The notes beneath the pieces are model-generated. The model did no database searches and was not told the DNA's origin. It was given only the letters and a program-made list of their open reading frames with translations. From NCBI GenBank assembly GCA_030740135.1, contig JASLXW010000143.1, positions 1 to 8,879 of the forward strand: 8,879 nt of DNA, read 5' to 3'. Both the position numbers and the translations under genes were made by a program. This stretch comes from Nitrospinota bacterium. GTDB taxonomy: Bacteria > UBA8248 > JACPRG01. Positions 1-5,503 of the stretch are shown one piece after another. How positions within the stretch are numbered: position 1 is the first letter of the stretch; each line of letters starts with the position of its first letter.

Positions 1-2
1 CC

Positions 3-971
3 CGGTTCCGGATCGTCGAACTGGGGGCGGGCCGGGGCCTGCTCTGCCGGGACATCTGCCGCGCCCTGGAACGGGACGCGCCCGACTGCCTCTCCCGCAC
101 GGATTACGTGGCCGTCGAAAGAAGCCCTGGGCGGCGCCGGGGCCTGGAGGAGGGGCTGGATTCCGAGGGCGACGCCTGGCGCGGCCGCGTCGCGTGGGTG
201 GACTCCGTTCAGGAAGTCCCCTCCGGCATCACGGGCGTAGTCTTTTCCAACGAGTTTTTCGACGCCCTTCCCGTTCATCGGGTCCGCCCCCTGAGAGACG
301 GGGTGTCGGAGGTTTACGTCCGCGCCGCCGGGGGGGGGGGATTCCACGAGGAGCTGGGCGAGCCCTCCACGCCGGCCCTGGCCGCCCATTTCGAGGCCCT
401 CGGTCTCGCCCCCTCCGGCGAGGACGAGAAGGCGAGGACCGAAATCAACCTGAAAGCTATGGATTTGATGAGGACAATCGGCCGGAAGCTGCTACGGGGC
501 TTCGTCCTGACGCTGGATTACGGACACCCCGCCTCGGAGCTCTACGCGCCTCACCGTGTCTCGAACGGAGGAACGTTGATGTGCTACCACCGCCACCGGG
601 CGCATGCGGACCCGTACATCCACGTGGGAGAGCAGGACTTGACGGCCCACGTGGACTTCACGGCGCTGGCGATGGCCGGCCGGGAGGAGGGGCTGGCGCC
701 CGCCGGCTTCACGGATCAACACCACGCCCTGGTCGGACTGGGCGTCGCCGAAGAGGTCTGGAGCGTTCCACCGGGGGAAGGCGAGGAAGCCATCCGGGCC
801 CTTCACCGGAATCTGTCCATCAAAAACCTTCTCCTCCCCGGCGGCCTGGGAGGCGCGCTGAAAGTCCTCATCCAGCACAAGGGCGTGGCCCCCGGGAAGG
901 CCCAAACCCTCTCCTCGCTCCAATCAGCCTTGTACAAAACCTCCGATTTACTCCCCGCACCGCAAGGTTGA
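3..971 (+). CDS. SAM-dependent methyltransferase, COG1565 / MidA (NDUFAF7) family, 5'-truncated
   Basis: The reading frame is open from the window edge to TGA at 969-971, giving 322 visible codons; the family usually has 350-400 residues, so the N-terminus lies outside. Visible residues 5-12 (VELGAGRG) are class I methyltransferase motif I, which binds S-adenosylmethionine. The family signature SNEFFDALPVHR lies near visible residues 82-93. Further on are LTLDYGH and a stretch reading GTLMCYHRHR...GEQDLTAHVDF, both typical of COG1565. The mitochondrial member NDUFAF7 methylates an arginine of a complex I subunit; the bacterial substrate is not established, so the role here is open. An 11-G run (330-340) sits in frame inside a variable loop, and both flanks keep family motifs, so the gene is intact as read. 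The next gene starts 138 nt downstream with its own promoter. Confidence 0.9.
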   Translation, partial: RFRIVELGAGRGLLCRDICRALERDAPDCLSRTDYVAVERSPGRRRGLEEGLDSEGDAWRGRVAWVDSVQEVPSGITGVVFSNEFFDALPVHRVRPLRDGVSEVYVRAAGGGGFHEELGEPSTPALAAHFEALGLAPSGEDEKARTEINLKAMDLMRTIGRKLLRGFVLTLDYGHPASELYAPHRVSNGGTLMCYHRHRAHADPYIHVGEQDLTAHVDFTALAMAGREEGLAPAGFTDQHHALVGLGVAEEVWSVPPGEGEEAIRALHRNLSIKNLLLPGGLGGALKVLIQHKGVAPGKAQTLSSLQSALYKTSDLLPAPQG

Positions 972-978
972 ACGCGAT

Positions 979-1002
979 CCGGCGCTATCCCGGCCGATTT
1001 TT
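979..1002 (+). terminator. weak possible intrinsic terminator of the methyltransferase gene
   Basis: Just after the methyltransferase stop, a 4-bp GC stem (CGGC 980-983 with GCCG 993-996, or alternatively CCGG 979-982 with CCGG 990-993) is followed by ATTTTT (997-1002). The stem is short, so termination would be inefficient; this is tentative. Confidence 0.25.
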
Positions 1003-1029
1003 CATTCCCGGACAATTTTTCAATTCGGC

Positions 1030-1058
1030 TTGACAGCGTGAAAAAGACGACTTACCTT
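1030..1058 (+). promoter_or_regulatory. sigma-70-type promoter of the Rrf2 gene
   Basis: A perfect -35 hexamer TTGACA (1030-1035) is followed after 17 bp by TACCTT (1053-1058), a poor -10 with 3 of 6 consensus bases. It lies 52 nt before the Rrf2 start codon. The weak -10 with a perfect -35 would suit a regulated promoter. Two related T-rich stretches (ATTTTTCA at 997-1004 and 1015-1022) lie just upstream and could act as an UP element. Confidence 0.5.
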
Positions 1059-1062
1059 AAGT
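1050..1062. promoter_or_regulatory. candidate operator palindrome over the -10 region of the Rrf2 promoter
   Basis: ACTTA (1050-1054) and TAAGT (1058-1062) form a perfect inverted repeat with a 3-nt spacer, lying across the proposed -10 element. Rrf2 proteins bind short dyads as dimers and often repress their own genes, so this is a candidate autoregulatory site. A second small dyad, GTCT (1075-1078) with AGAC (1084-1087), lies between promoter and gene. Neither matches a named Rrf2 consensus that I can verify. Confidence 0.3.
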
Positions 1063-1109
1063 GCGACAAAATTAGTCTCCTTTAGACATGGCTGATAAGG
1101 GAACCGCTC

Positions 1110-1562
1110 ATGCAGATGCAGATCAGCCGAAAAGCGGATTTCGCCCTGAGGGCGATCGGATACCTGGCAACGCTCTCAGGCGGCAAGGTTGCGCCCCTGG
1201 CGGAGATCGCGGAGAGAGAGCGCGTGCCGGGGAATTTCCTGGAAACGCTCCTTCGCCCATTGGTCCATCGCGGTTTCGTCAAGGTCACTTACGGCCCCGA
1301 GGGCGGTTACGCTATGGGGGGCGATCCCGAAGAGATCACCTTGAAAGAGTTGATTGAAGCGGTGGACGGCCCGATCGTGGTCCACGAGTGCATCCCTTTC
1401 GAGGGCGCCTGTGGAAGGGCCGATTGCTGTTACCAGATCCCCATCTGGCGGGACATTCAGGAGGCCATCGACAACGCCCTGTCCGGACGGACGGTGAGCG
1501 AGCTGGCCCGACTGGTCAGCCAGGCTTCCGAGGAGCGCGTCGTCGGGGAATTTTCCAGCTAA
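1110..1562 (+). CDS. Rrf2 family transcriptional regulator with candidate Fe-S cysteines
   Basis: A 150-residue protein, normal length for Rrf2. The N-terminal winged helix-turn-helix covers about residues 4-70: helices around ADFALRAIGYLA, a recognition helix around residues 40-52, and a wing holding GPEGGY (62-67). The classic stretch EEITLKELIEAVDGP follows (74-88). Four cysteines (94, 101, 106, 107) lie where IscR, NsrR and related proteins hold their cluster ligands, here spaced C-x6-C-x4-C-C. The protein is therefore probably a redox, iron, NO or Fe-S sensing DNA-binding regulator, although cluster binding is inferred. The start at 1110 has AAGGGA at 1097-1102, 7 nt upstream; an in-frame ATG at 1116 is a possible alternative. 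A candidate operator overlaps its promoter. The zinc-ribbon gene downstream may be co-transcribed. The inducing signal and target genes cannot be read from this window. Confidence 0.93.
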   Translation: MQMQISRKADFALRAIGYLATLSGGKVAPLAEIAERERVPGNFLETLLRPLVHRGFVKVTYGPEGGYAMGGDPEEITLKELIEAVDGPIVVHECIPFEGACGRADCCYQIPIWRDIQEAIDNALSGRTVSELARLVSQASEERVVGEFSS

Positions 1563-1597
1563 AGTCCGGCTTCATAAAGACAACATCGGCCGGTGGA

Positions 1598-1733
1598 TCG
1601 GGGTGACAGCCACCACCCGAGTCCTTGAAGTGGATAAGAGGACGAGGCACTCGTCAGGCGTTCCGATTACGACACCCGAATCGGGTGGGGTCATAGATGT
1701 GACCTGAATCCGCGCCGCCGTCCCGCTTCAAGG
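1598..1733 (+). ncRNA. candidate structured RNA or 5' leader element upstream of the zinc-ribbon gene
   Basis: This spacer contains an unusual set of complementary segments. The outer helix pairs 1623-1633 (CCTTGAAGTGG) with 1723-1733 (CCGCTTCAAGG), 11 pairs with a single G-U. Inside it are GACGAG/CTCGTC with a 3-nt loop (1641-1655), CACCC/GGGTG with a 5-nt loop (1673-1687) and GGTCA/TGACC with a 6-nt loop (1689-1704). Just 5' of it, TCGGGGTG (1598-1605) can pair with CACCCGA (1614-1620) if one G is bulged. The segment TCGGGTGG (1681-1688) could instead pair with CCACCCGA (1613-1620), and CCGATT (1663-1668) with AATCGG (1679-1684), so switching folds are possible. It resembles no riboswitch or housekeeping RNA that I can recall. 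It could be a cis element of the downstream gene, an independent small RNA, or chance pairing in GC-rich DNA. Confidence 0.4.
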
Positions 1734-1754
1734 TATGTGCAATTTCCCGCCGCC

Positions 1755-1772
1755 TGAGCCGGCTTCGGCTCA
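1755..1772 (+). promoter_or_regulatory. hairpin just upstream of the zinc-ribbon ribosome binding site
   Basis: TGAGCCG (1755-1761) and CGGCTCA (1766-1772) form a perfect 7-bp stem with a GCTT loop, ending 10 nt before the Shine-Dalgarno AGGGGG (1783-1788). No T-run follows, so it is not a terminator. It may modulate translation start or be the last stem of the leader structure upstream. Confidence 0.4.
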
Positions 1773-1797
1773 TGGCCCGGAAAGGGGGACATCATCG

Positions 1798-2022
1798 ATG
1801 AAATGCCCAAAATGCACGGGTTTCATGACCTACTTCAAGCATTACGGGTTCGGGACGGACTTGTCCGGCACGTTTTACGGCTGGCACTGTTTCTGTTGCG
1901 GCGAGATCCTGGACCCGGTGATTGCCGCCAACCGGGCGCGCAGCACAAACTCGGCGGTCAGTTCGGGAAATTGGACCCTTCTCGAGGCGAAAGCCGAAAA
2001 GGTGATCATGGCCGAATCCTGA
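1798..2022 (+). CDS. small zinc-ribbon protein, 74 residues
   Basis: A 74-residue protein with an N-terminal CPKC (Cys3, Cys6) and a second cysteine cluster CFCC (Cys31, 33, 34), the two knuckles of a zinc ribbon. Between them are aromatic and glycine residues (FYGWH at 26-30). The segment CGEILDPVIAANR after the second knuckle is typical of a family of short uncharacterised zinc-ribbon proteins seen in deltaproteobacteria and relatives. The tail (47-74) is a polar, probably helical extension. The ATG at 1798 is preferred over the earlier in-frame start at 1735 because AGGGGG (1783-1788) lies 9 nt before it and CPKC begins at residue 3. The gene follows the candidate structured RNA and is closed by a strong terminator 28 nt later. 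Function is unknown; metal, nucleic acid or protein binding are all possible. Confidence 0.8.
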   Translation: MKCPKCTGFMTYFKHYGFGTDLSGTFYGWHCFCCGEILDPVIAANRARSTNSAVSSGNWTLLEAKAEKVIMAES

Positions 2023-2050
2023 TTCAGCGGTATTCCCTCTAATCGCACGG

Positions 2051-2095
2051 AACCTCCTCTTCCGGACCTTCGGCCTCGGGAGGGGAGGTTTTTTT
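2051..2095 (+). terminator. strong intrinsic terminator after the zinc-ribbon gene
   Basis: AACCTCC (2051-2057) pairs with GGAGGTT (2084-2090), and the stem continues inward through TCTTCC with GGGAGG pairs including G-U wobbles. Seven T residues (2089-2095) follow. The reverse strand lacks a T-run, so it acts on the plus strand and ends the Rrf2/zinc-ribbon unit. Confidence 0.85.
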
Positions 2096-2173
2096 GTTCG
2101 GCGGAATTCTCACCATCGAAGACGAAGACCGGAGGAGCGGGGCGCCGCTCTCAACGTGACAACGCCCCCCAAG

Positions 2174-2210
2174 CAGAGAAGGCGGGCAAGATGCCCGCCT
2201 TCTCTGTTTT
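2174..2210 (+). terminator. perfect 15-bp hairpin with a short T-run: second terminator or palindromic repeat
   Basis: CAGAGAAGGCGGGCA (2174-2188) and TGCCCGCCTTCTCTG (2192-2206) pair perfectly around a 3-nt loop, followed by TTTT (2207-2210). It lies about 80 nt after the first terminator with no gene between them. It could be a back-up terminator or a dispersed palindromic repeat; its GCGGGCAAGATGCCCGC core looks like widespread intergenic palindromes. Confidence 0.5.
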
Positions 2211-2316
2211 GAAAACACCGGGTTTCCACCGTCCGGTGGGCCGAGCGTTTGGGTCGGTTGACCCCTTGCCCGGCCGGAAAAGAACAAATCGGACATGTAA
2301 AACCATTCACAATACA

Positions 2317-2542
2317 CTAGCAGGTTGCAGAAAAACTCATTTCAAGGCCTGCAAAGTCGCCGTTGGTGTCATTCCGAGCGTAGCGAGGAATCTCGCCTTG
2401 TTTGAATCTTTTCCTGAAAGTTATGTAAAAACAATGAGTTTCGACCTTGGGCAGATTCCTCACTTCGTTCGGAATGACAGTTGGAGGGGGTTTTGCACAC
2501 CGCGCAAAGGTCCCCTGACAGAGTTTTTCCGCAACCTGCTAG
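2317..2542. mobile_element. MITE-like element 1, 226 bp with 22-bp terminal inverted repeats
   Basis: The ends 2317-2338 and 2521-2542 are inverted copies of each other with one mismatch in 22 bp, starting CTAGCAGGTTGC. A second nested pair, 2368-2393 and 2453-2478, matches in 23 of 26 positions and carries the core GTCATTCCGA...GAGGAATCT, a motif familiar from intergenic repeats in many bacteria. There is no transposase; the open frame across it is not gene-like. TA dinucleotides lie at both ends (2318-2319, 2540-2541), which suits a TA-targeting parent such as an IS630/Tc1-mariner or some IS5-type transposase. The parent is not identifiable here. Confidence 0.8.
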
Positions 2543-2721
2543 AACCTATCTCAAAATTGGCAGCGCCTTAACCGTCATGCCCGCATGTCGTAAGCGGGCA
2601 TCCAGAAAATCCTGAAAACACTGGATTCCCGCTCCCCGATAAAGGCCCTCGGGGACAAGCTTCGCGGGAATGACGACAAAACGCCCAAGGAGTGTGAAAT
2701 GGGATTTTGAGATAGGTTCTA
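2540..2721. mobile_element. MITE-like element 2, 182 bp with 18-bp terminal inverted repeats
   Basis: TAGAACCTATCTCAAAAT (2540-2557) is repeated in perfect inverted form at 2704-2721. Inside are nested palindromic arms: ATGCCCGC with GCGGGCAT (2577-2600), CGGGCATCCAG with CTGGATTCCCG (2595-2631), CGTCATGCCCGC with GCGGGAATGACG (2573-2584, 2664-2675), and CCCCGA with TCGGGG. The whole unit can fold into a cruciform or a structured transcript. There is no coding capacity. It abuts element 1, the two sharing TA at 2540-2541, and ends 18 nt from the stop codon of the minus-strand gene, so its folds may also end or stabilise that transcript. Confidence 0.8.
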
Positions 2722-2739
2722 CACTCAGGGAGCCCGGCG

Positions 2740-3702
2740 CTACGCTGAGGCGAACTCTCTGATGAGTCCGGCGGCGAGGGGCGAGTGGACGGCCGAGGCC
2801 TTGGCCGACGCCGCCTCGGCCCGCTCCGTCAGCTTCACCGACAGATAGTCCGAGCGCGTTTGCGCCAGGTCCTCGAGCTTCCCGCCCAACCGGCTCAGGT
2901 CCTCGAAGACGTCCCCGCCGGAATCGACGACCCGGCCGTAAGCCCGCCGATACCCTTCGAGGCTCTGAACGGATCTCTCGACCACCGCTGAGACGCCCGT
3001 GTCAGGGGCCGAAACGTTCACTTCCGCCGCCGCCACGCGTCGGGCGTCCGGCGTCCGGCCTTCGGGCGTCCCGCCGGCCGGGGCCGTCCCCGTCACGTCC
3101 GCCGAGCGCTCCTTCAGGCGCGAGCGAATCACCCGCAGGCTCGAGATGAAGGTCTTGCTCTGTCTGAACGACGCCGAATAGTGGCGGTCCACAACGGTCC
3201 GGCCGTCCATCCCGCCGGCCCGAAGCGCCTCGACGTCCCGCTCGAGGTGATGGCTCTCGGGGGTCTCCGCCTTCTTCGCCGCGCGCCGAATGACGGCCCG
3301 GACGGCGTCGATTCCGCCGCCCAGCTCCTCCAATTCGGCGGACAGGGCGCGAAGCTCCCGGGAATCATGCCCCGGGGCCGGGCTTTGAATCCCCCCGGCC
3401 CGGGAAATCCCCTTCGGTCCCCCGGCGGCTGTCCCCGCTTTCCGGGGGGCGGCGTCCTTGGAACCATCCGGGCGCTTGGTTGTCTTTCCGGCGAAGTCGC
3501 GGGCCGCGTCGCTGAGGAAGACGACGAAGGCCTTGGAAGCGGGCGGGCCGCCCGAGCGGATCGATTCTTCTCGAACCGCCCGGCGGACCGCCGACTCGGT
3601 CTTCTTCGCCGAGTCGGCGCCTTCCGCCTCTTTGGCCTTCAGGTTCTGGAACCGCACCCGGTGCTGGAAGTTTGCGGCCAGGATGTTGGATACCGTTGCC
3701 AT
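2740..3702 (-). CDS. hypothetical cysteine-free protein, second gene of a two-gene operon
   Basis: A 320-residue protein that I do not recognise. It contains no cysteine and has no signal peptide or membrane segment. Residues 1-48 look helical and basic. A short SKAFVVFLSDAARDF stretch (56-70) recalls the V-x-L-S-x-x-A motif of flagellar proteins. Residues 72-112 are rich in Gly, Pro, Lys and Ala and probably disordered. Charged helices run from 113 to 200, with a run of basic residues near 188-199. A Gly/Pro linker (203-222) follows, and a helical C-terminal region (232-320) includes LSRLGGKLEDLAQTRSDYLS. The ATG at 3702 has GGAG 10 nt upstream. It starts 36 nt after the stop of the preceding gene in the same direction, so the two are almost certainly one operon. 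A structural, export-related or coiled-coil partner role for the upstream protein is inference only. Confidence 0.75.
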   Translation of the reverse strand: MATVSNILAANFQHRVRFQNLKAKEAEGADSAKKTESAVRRAVREESIRSGGPPASKAFVVFLSDAARDFAGKTTKRPDGSKDAAPRKAGTAAGGPKGISRAGGIQSPAPGHDSRELRALSAELEELGGGIDAVRAVIRRAAKKAETPESHHLERDVEALRAGGMDGRTVVDRHYSASFRQSKTFISSLRVIRSRLKERSADVTGTAPAGGTPEGRTPDARRVAAAEVNVSAPDTGVSAVVERSVQSLEGYRRAYGRVVDSGGDVFEDLSRLGGKLEDLAQTRSDYLSVKLTERAEAASAKASAVHSPLAAGLIREFASA

Positions 3703-3738
3703 GGTGAAACGTCTCCGTCAGCCTTTCGTGAACCGGCG

Positions 3739-5052
3739 TTATGCCACCACGCTGAGCTTGGAGCCCGACACCGCGCCGCCGATTTGGCGGACGCCGCCGA
3801 ACGAGGTCACGAGCGAGCCGAAGTTGTTTCTCGTCCGCCGCGAAGCGCCGAACGAGCCCAGTCCGATTCCCGCGCTCGCGTTGATCGCGACGCTCCCGGA
3901 ATGGTCGGTGTCTTTGCCCGAGTGAATCGTCGGGCCTCCGGAGGCGACGCCCCCGCCGGTCCCGAACCCGAATCCGCCTTGGAGGAACGTGCCGCTATCG
4001 CGCTTTGCCGTTCGATCGTCCTGGACCTTGGAAATCAGAGAGCCCAGGGCGTCTTCCAGGTCTCCCACCTTCAACGCGGCGCCTGAAATGTCCGCCCCCG
4101 AGACAGAGCCCTCGGTCCGATCCAATCGGCCCGCAATCTTTCTCAGGATGTTGAACGCGGAGCGCTCATCGCCGTTGGAATTCACTTCCTTCTTCAGCGC
4201 GGAAACGGTGTCCTGGAGAAAACTCAGCCGCTCCGTGATCTTCTCCAACTGATTGTCGGCAAAGGCGCTGAGCGCGCTGGGCCCGTTGGACCCGTTGGAC
4301 CCGGAAAGCCCGGGGGCGGAGGCCGTTCCGACAAACCGCCCGCCCGTCTCTTCGGCCTTTTCCAGGATCTTCTCGGTCTTCTCCTCGGCCTTCTCCACGA
4401 TCTTGGTGATCTGCTCGCCGGCCTTCTCGGCGACCTTGGCAACCTGCTCCGCCGCCTTGGCGACCGGCGATTCCGGCTTGGCAACGACGGGCTGCTCAAC
4501 CTTGATCGCGGTGTTGGCGACCGGCGCTTCGGGCTTGGCGGCCTGGTCCCGGAGGCCCTTGAGCGCGTTGAGGACGCCCTGCGCCTGATCGGCGGCGATC
4601 TTGTCCAGCGTCTTGGCGAATTTCGCCTCGGTGATTTCCCCCGCCTGGAGCTTATCGATGGCCTTCTGGATGGAGCTCGTCGCTTTCGAATCGAGGCCGG
4701 CAGCGCCCGCTTTCAGGGCCTTCGACACATCCTTATCAGAGACGTTGAGGCGCTCCAGCTCCTTGATGACGGTTCCCATATCCTTTTGGATCGACTGCAT
4801 GTCCCGGATGGGAGCGGCCGAGATTGCATTGGACGCCGACTCGACTTCCGGCGCCTTCACGGCCTGCGTCGAAGCCGAAGCCGCCTTGGCTTCAGTGCTC
4901 AGAACCACCTTGTCGGCGGCCGGCGCGGGCTGCGTCGTGGTCTTATCGTTCTTCTTGCTCTTTTTGGCGGCCTTGGCCTGGGCGTCCAAAACCACGCGGT
5001 TATTGCCCGTGTCGGCCGATCCGATGGGGGCGACTGCGATTGGGTTAGCCAC
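3739..5052 (-). CDS. hypothetical cysteine-free Ala/Lys-rich protein with flagellar-type motifs, first gene of a two-gene operon
   Basis: A 437-residue protein, unrecognised and without any cysteine. GTG at 5050-5052 is the start, with GAGGAG 8 nt upstream. The N-terminal 75 residues are low-complexity and repeat a motif twice: NRVVLDAQAKAAK (18-30) and DKVVLSTEAKAAS (47-59), like the V-x-L-S-x-x-A box of FlgM and other flagellar proteins. Residues 85-170 are predicted helical. Residues 172-236 form an Ala/Glu/Lys-rich stretch, first with VAKPE-type repeats, then a long amphipathic helix (AEKAGEQITKIVEKAEEKTE, 207-226). A Gly/Ser/Asn linker (246-258) precedes a likely coiled coil (265-345). 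The C-terminal 85 residues are glycine-rich and may be beta-structured, ending GSKLSVVA. There is no signal peptide or membrane segment. A secreted or surface-appendage protein is possible but unproven; a cytoplasmic scaffold is an alternative. Confidence 0.75.
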   Translation of the reverse strand: MANPIAVAPIGSADTGNNRVVLDAQAKAAKKSKKNDKTTTQPAPAADKVVLSTEAKAASASTQAVKAPEVESASNAISAAPIRDMQSIQKDMGTVIKELERLNVSDKDVSKALKAGAAGLDSKATSSIQKAIDKLQAGEITEAKFAKTLDKIAADQAQGVLNALKGLRDQAAKPEAPVANTAIKVEQPVVAKPESPVAKAAEQVAKVAEKAGEQITKIVEKAEEKTEKILEKAEETGGRFVGTASAPGLSGSNGSNGPSALSAFADNQLEKITERLSFLQDTVSALKKEVNSNGDERSAFNILRKIAGRLDRTEGSVSGADISGAALKVGDLEDALGSLISKVQDDRTAKRDSGTFLQGGFGFGTGGGVASGGPTIHSGKDTDHSGSVAINASAGIGLGSFGASRRTRNNFGSLVTSFGGVRQIGGAVSGSKLSVVA

Positions 5053-5130
5053 TTTCTTTTCTCCTCGACTTCGTGTTGACTAAAGGTCGGTTTCCTTTGT
5101 TTTCCTCGACCCCCCACGTCTAGGAGTCGC

Positions 5131-5160
5131 GGTTATATATCTCAAGAGGTGTGCCAAAAC
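5131..5160 (-). promoter_or_regulatory. candidate promoter of the two-gene operon (sigma-54-like or weak sigma-70)
   Basis: On the minus strand TTGGCAC (5157-5151), then ACCTC, then TTGAG (5145-5141) nearly fits the sigma-54 pattern TTGGCACN5TTGC, but the near-invariant -12 GC reads GA. The same stretch contains TATAAC (5137-5132), a 5/6 sigma-70 -10 element, without a good -35. Either would start transcription about 75-80 nt before the GTG. A poor -35 would fit dependence on an activator. Confidence 0.3.
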
Positions 5161-5200
5161 CGGAATTGCCCTGCGGGAGAGGTTTGGAGGTCATGTAACC

Positions 5201-5219
5201 CATTGATTCGACATTGATT
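5201..5219 (-). promoter_or_regulatory. 11-bp-spaced direct repeat, candidate activator site
   Basis: On the minus strand AATCAATG occurs twice (5219-5212 and 5208-5201) separated by TCG, a period of exactly 11 bp. A third partial copy, CATTGAT, is at 5332-5338. Tandem sites about one helical turn apart are typical of response regulators of the OmpR/PhoB class. It lies about 75-95 bp upstream of the likely transcription start of the operon. Confidence 0.3.
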
Positions 5220-5272
5220 AAAATATTGTCATTTTACGCGGAAGTCCCGCCGACCCATGGAAAAGGGGCTTC

Positions 5273-5395
5273 GGGGGGGGGGGGAAACCCCCCAACAAAT
5301 CGGCCCGAAAGCGGCGATAATCTCAATAACTCATTGATATTAAAGAAGTTAATGCGGGTGAGGGGATTCCCCCCACACCGGGGGTTTTCCCCCCC
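5273..5395. repeat. 12-G run and clustered G-run/C-run palindromes in the intergenic region
   Basis: The 450-nt region between the operon start and the YhaM-type gene has no gene that I can support. It contains three modules of a G-run, a short A/T spacer and a C-run: G12-AAA-C6 (5273-5293), GGGG-ATT-CCCCCC (5362-5374) and GGGGG-TTTT-CCCCCCC (5380-5395). Each can form a hairpin, and both strands have G-runs that could form quadruplexes. An AT-rich stretch (5320-5352) lies between them. Confidence 0.6.
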
Positions 5396-5424
5396 ATGCG
5401 GGAAGGCCGCCTGAGGGTTGGCTG

Positions 5425-5448
5425 AAAAAGGCCGGATTCAGCGGAATC
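5425..5448 (-). terminator. weak possible terminator after the YhaM-type gene
   Basis: On the minus strand, about 55 nt after the stop codon, GATTC (5448-5444) and GAATC (5439-5435) form a 5-bp stem with a CGCT loop. CGGCC and then TTTTT (5429-5425) follow. The stem is short and AT-containing and the T-run is offset by 5 nt, so this is a low-confidence call; the G/C palindromes further on may also stop transcription. Confidence 0.3.
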
Positions 5449-5503
5449 AAGGGTGAGAGAGGCGGGTTCGCGTCCGCCGGACTCGCCGTTCGACCGAAGG
5501 GGA

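Noticed and set aside
1598..1733. TPP or ZTP riboswitch
   Set aside because: A GGGGTGACAG...CACC stretch was superficially suggestive, but the conserved TPP (CTGAGA, ACCTGATCTGG) and ZTP (CCGCCTGGGC) motifs are absent.
2191..2571. 126-codon open frame across the hairpin and first repeat element
   Set aside because: Its sequence is made of inverted repeats and spans an element boundary; it shows no coding character.
3181..4086. 301-codon plus-strand open frame spanning both Cys-less genes
   Set aside because: It crosses the junction of the two minus-strand genes, has no ribosome site of note and looks like a GC-driven shadow.
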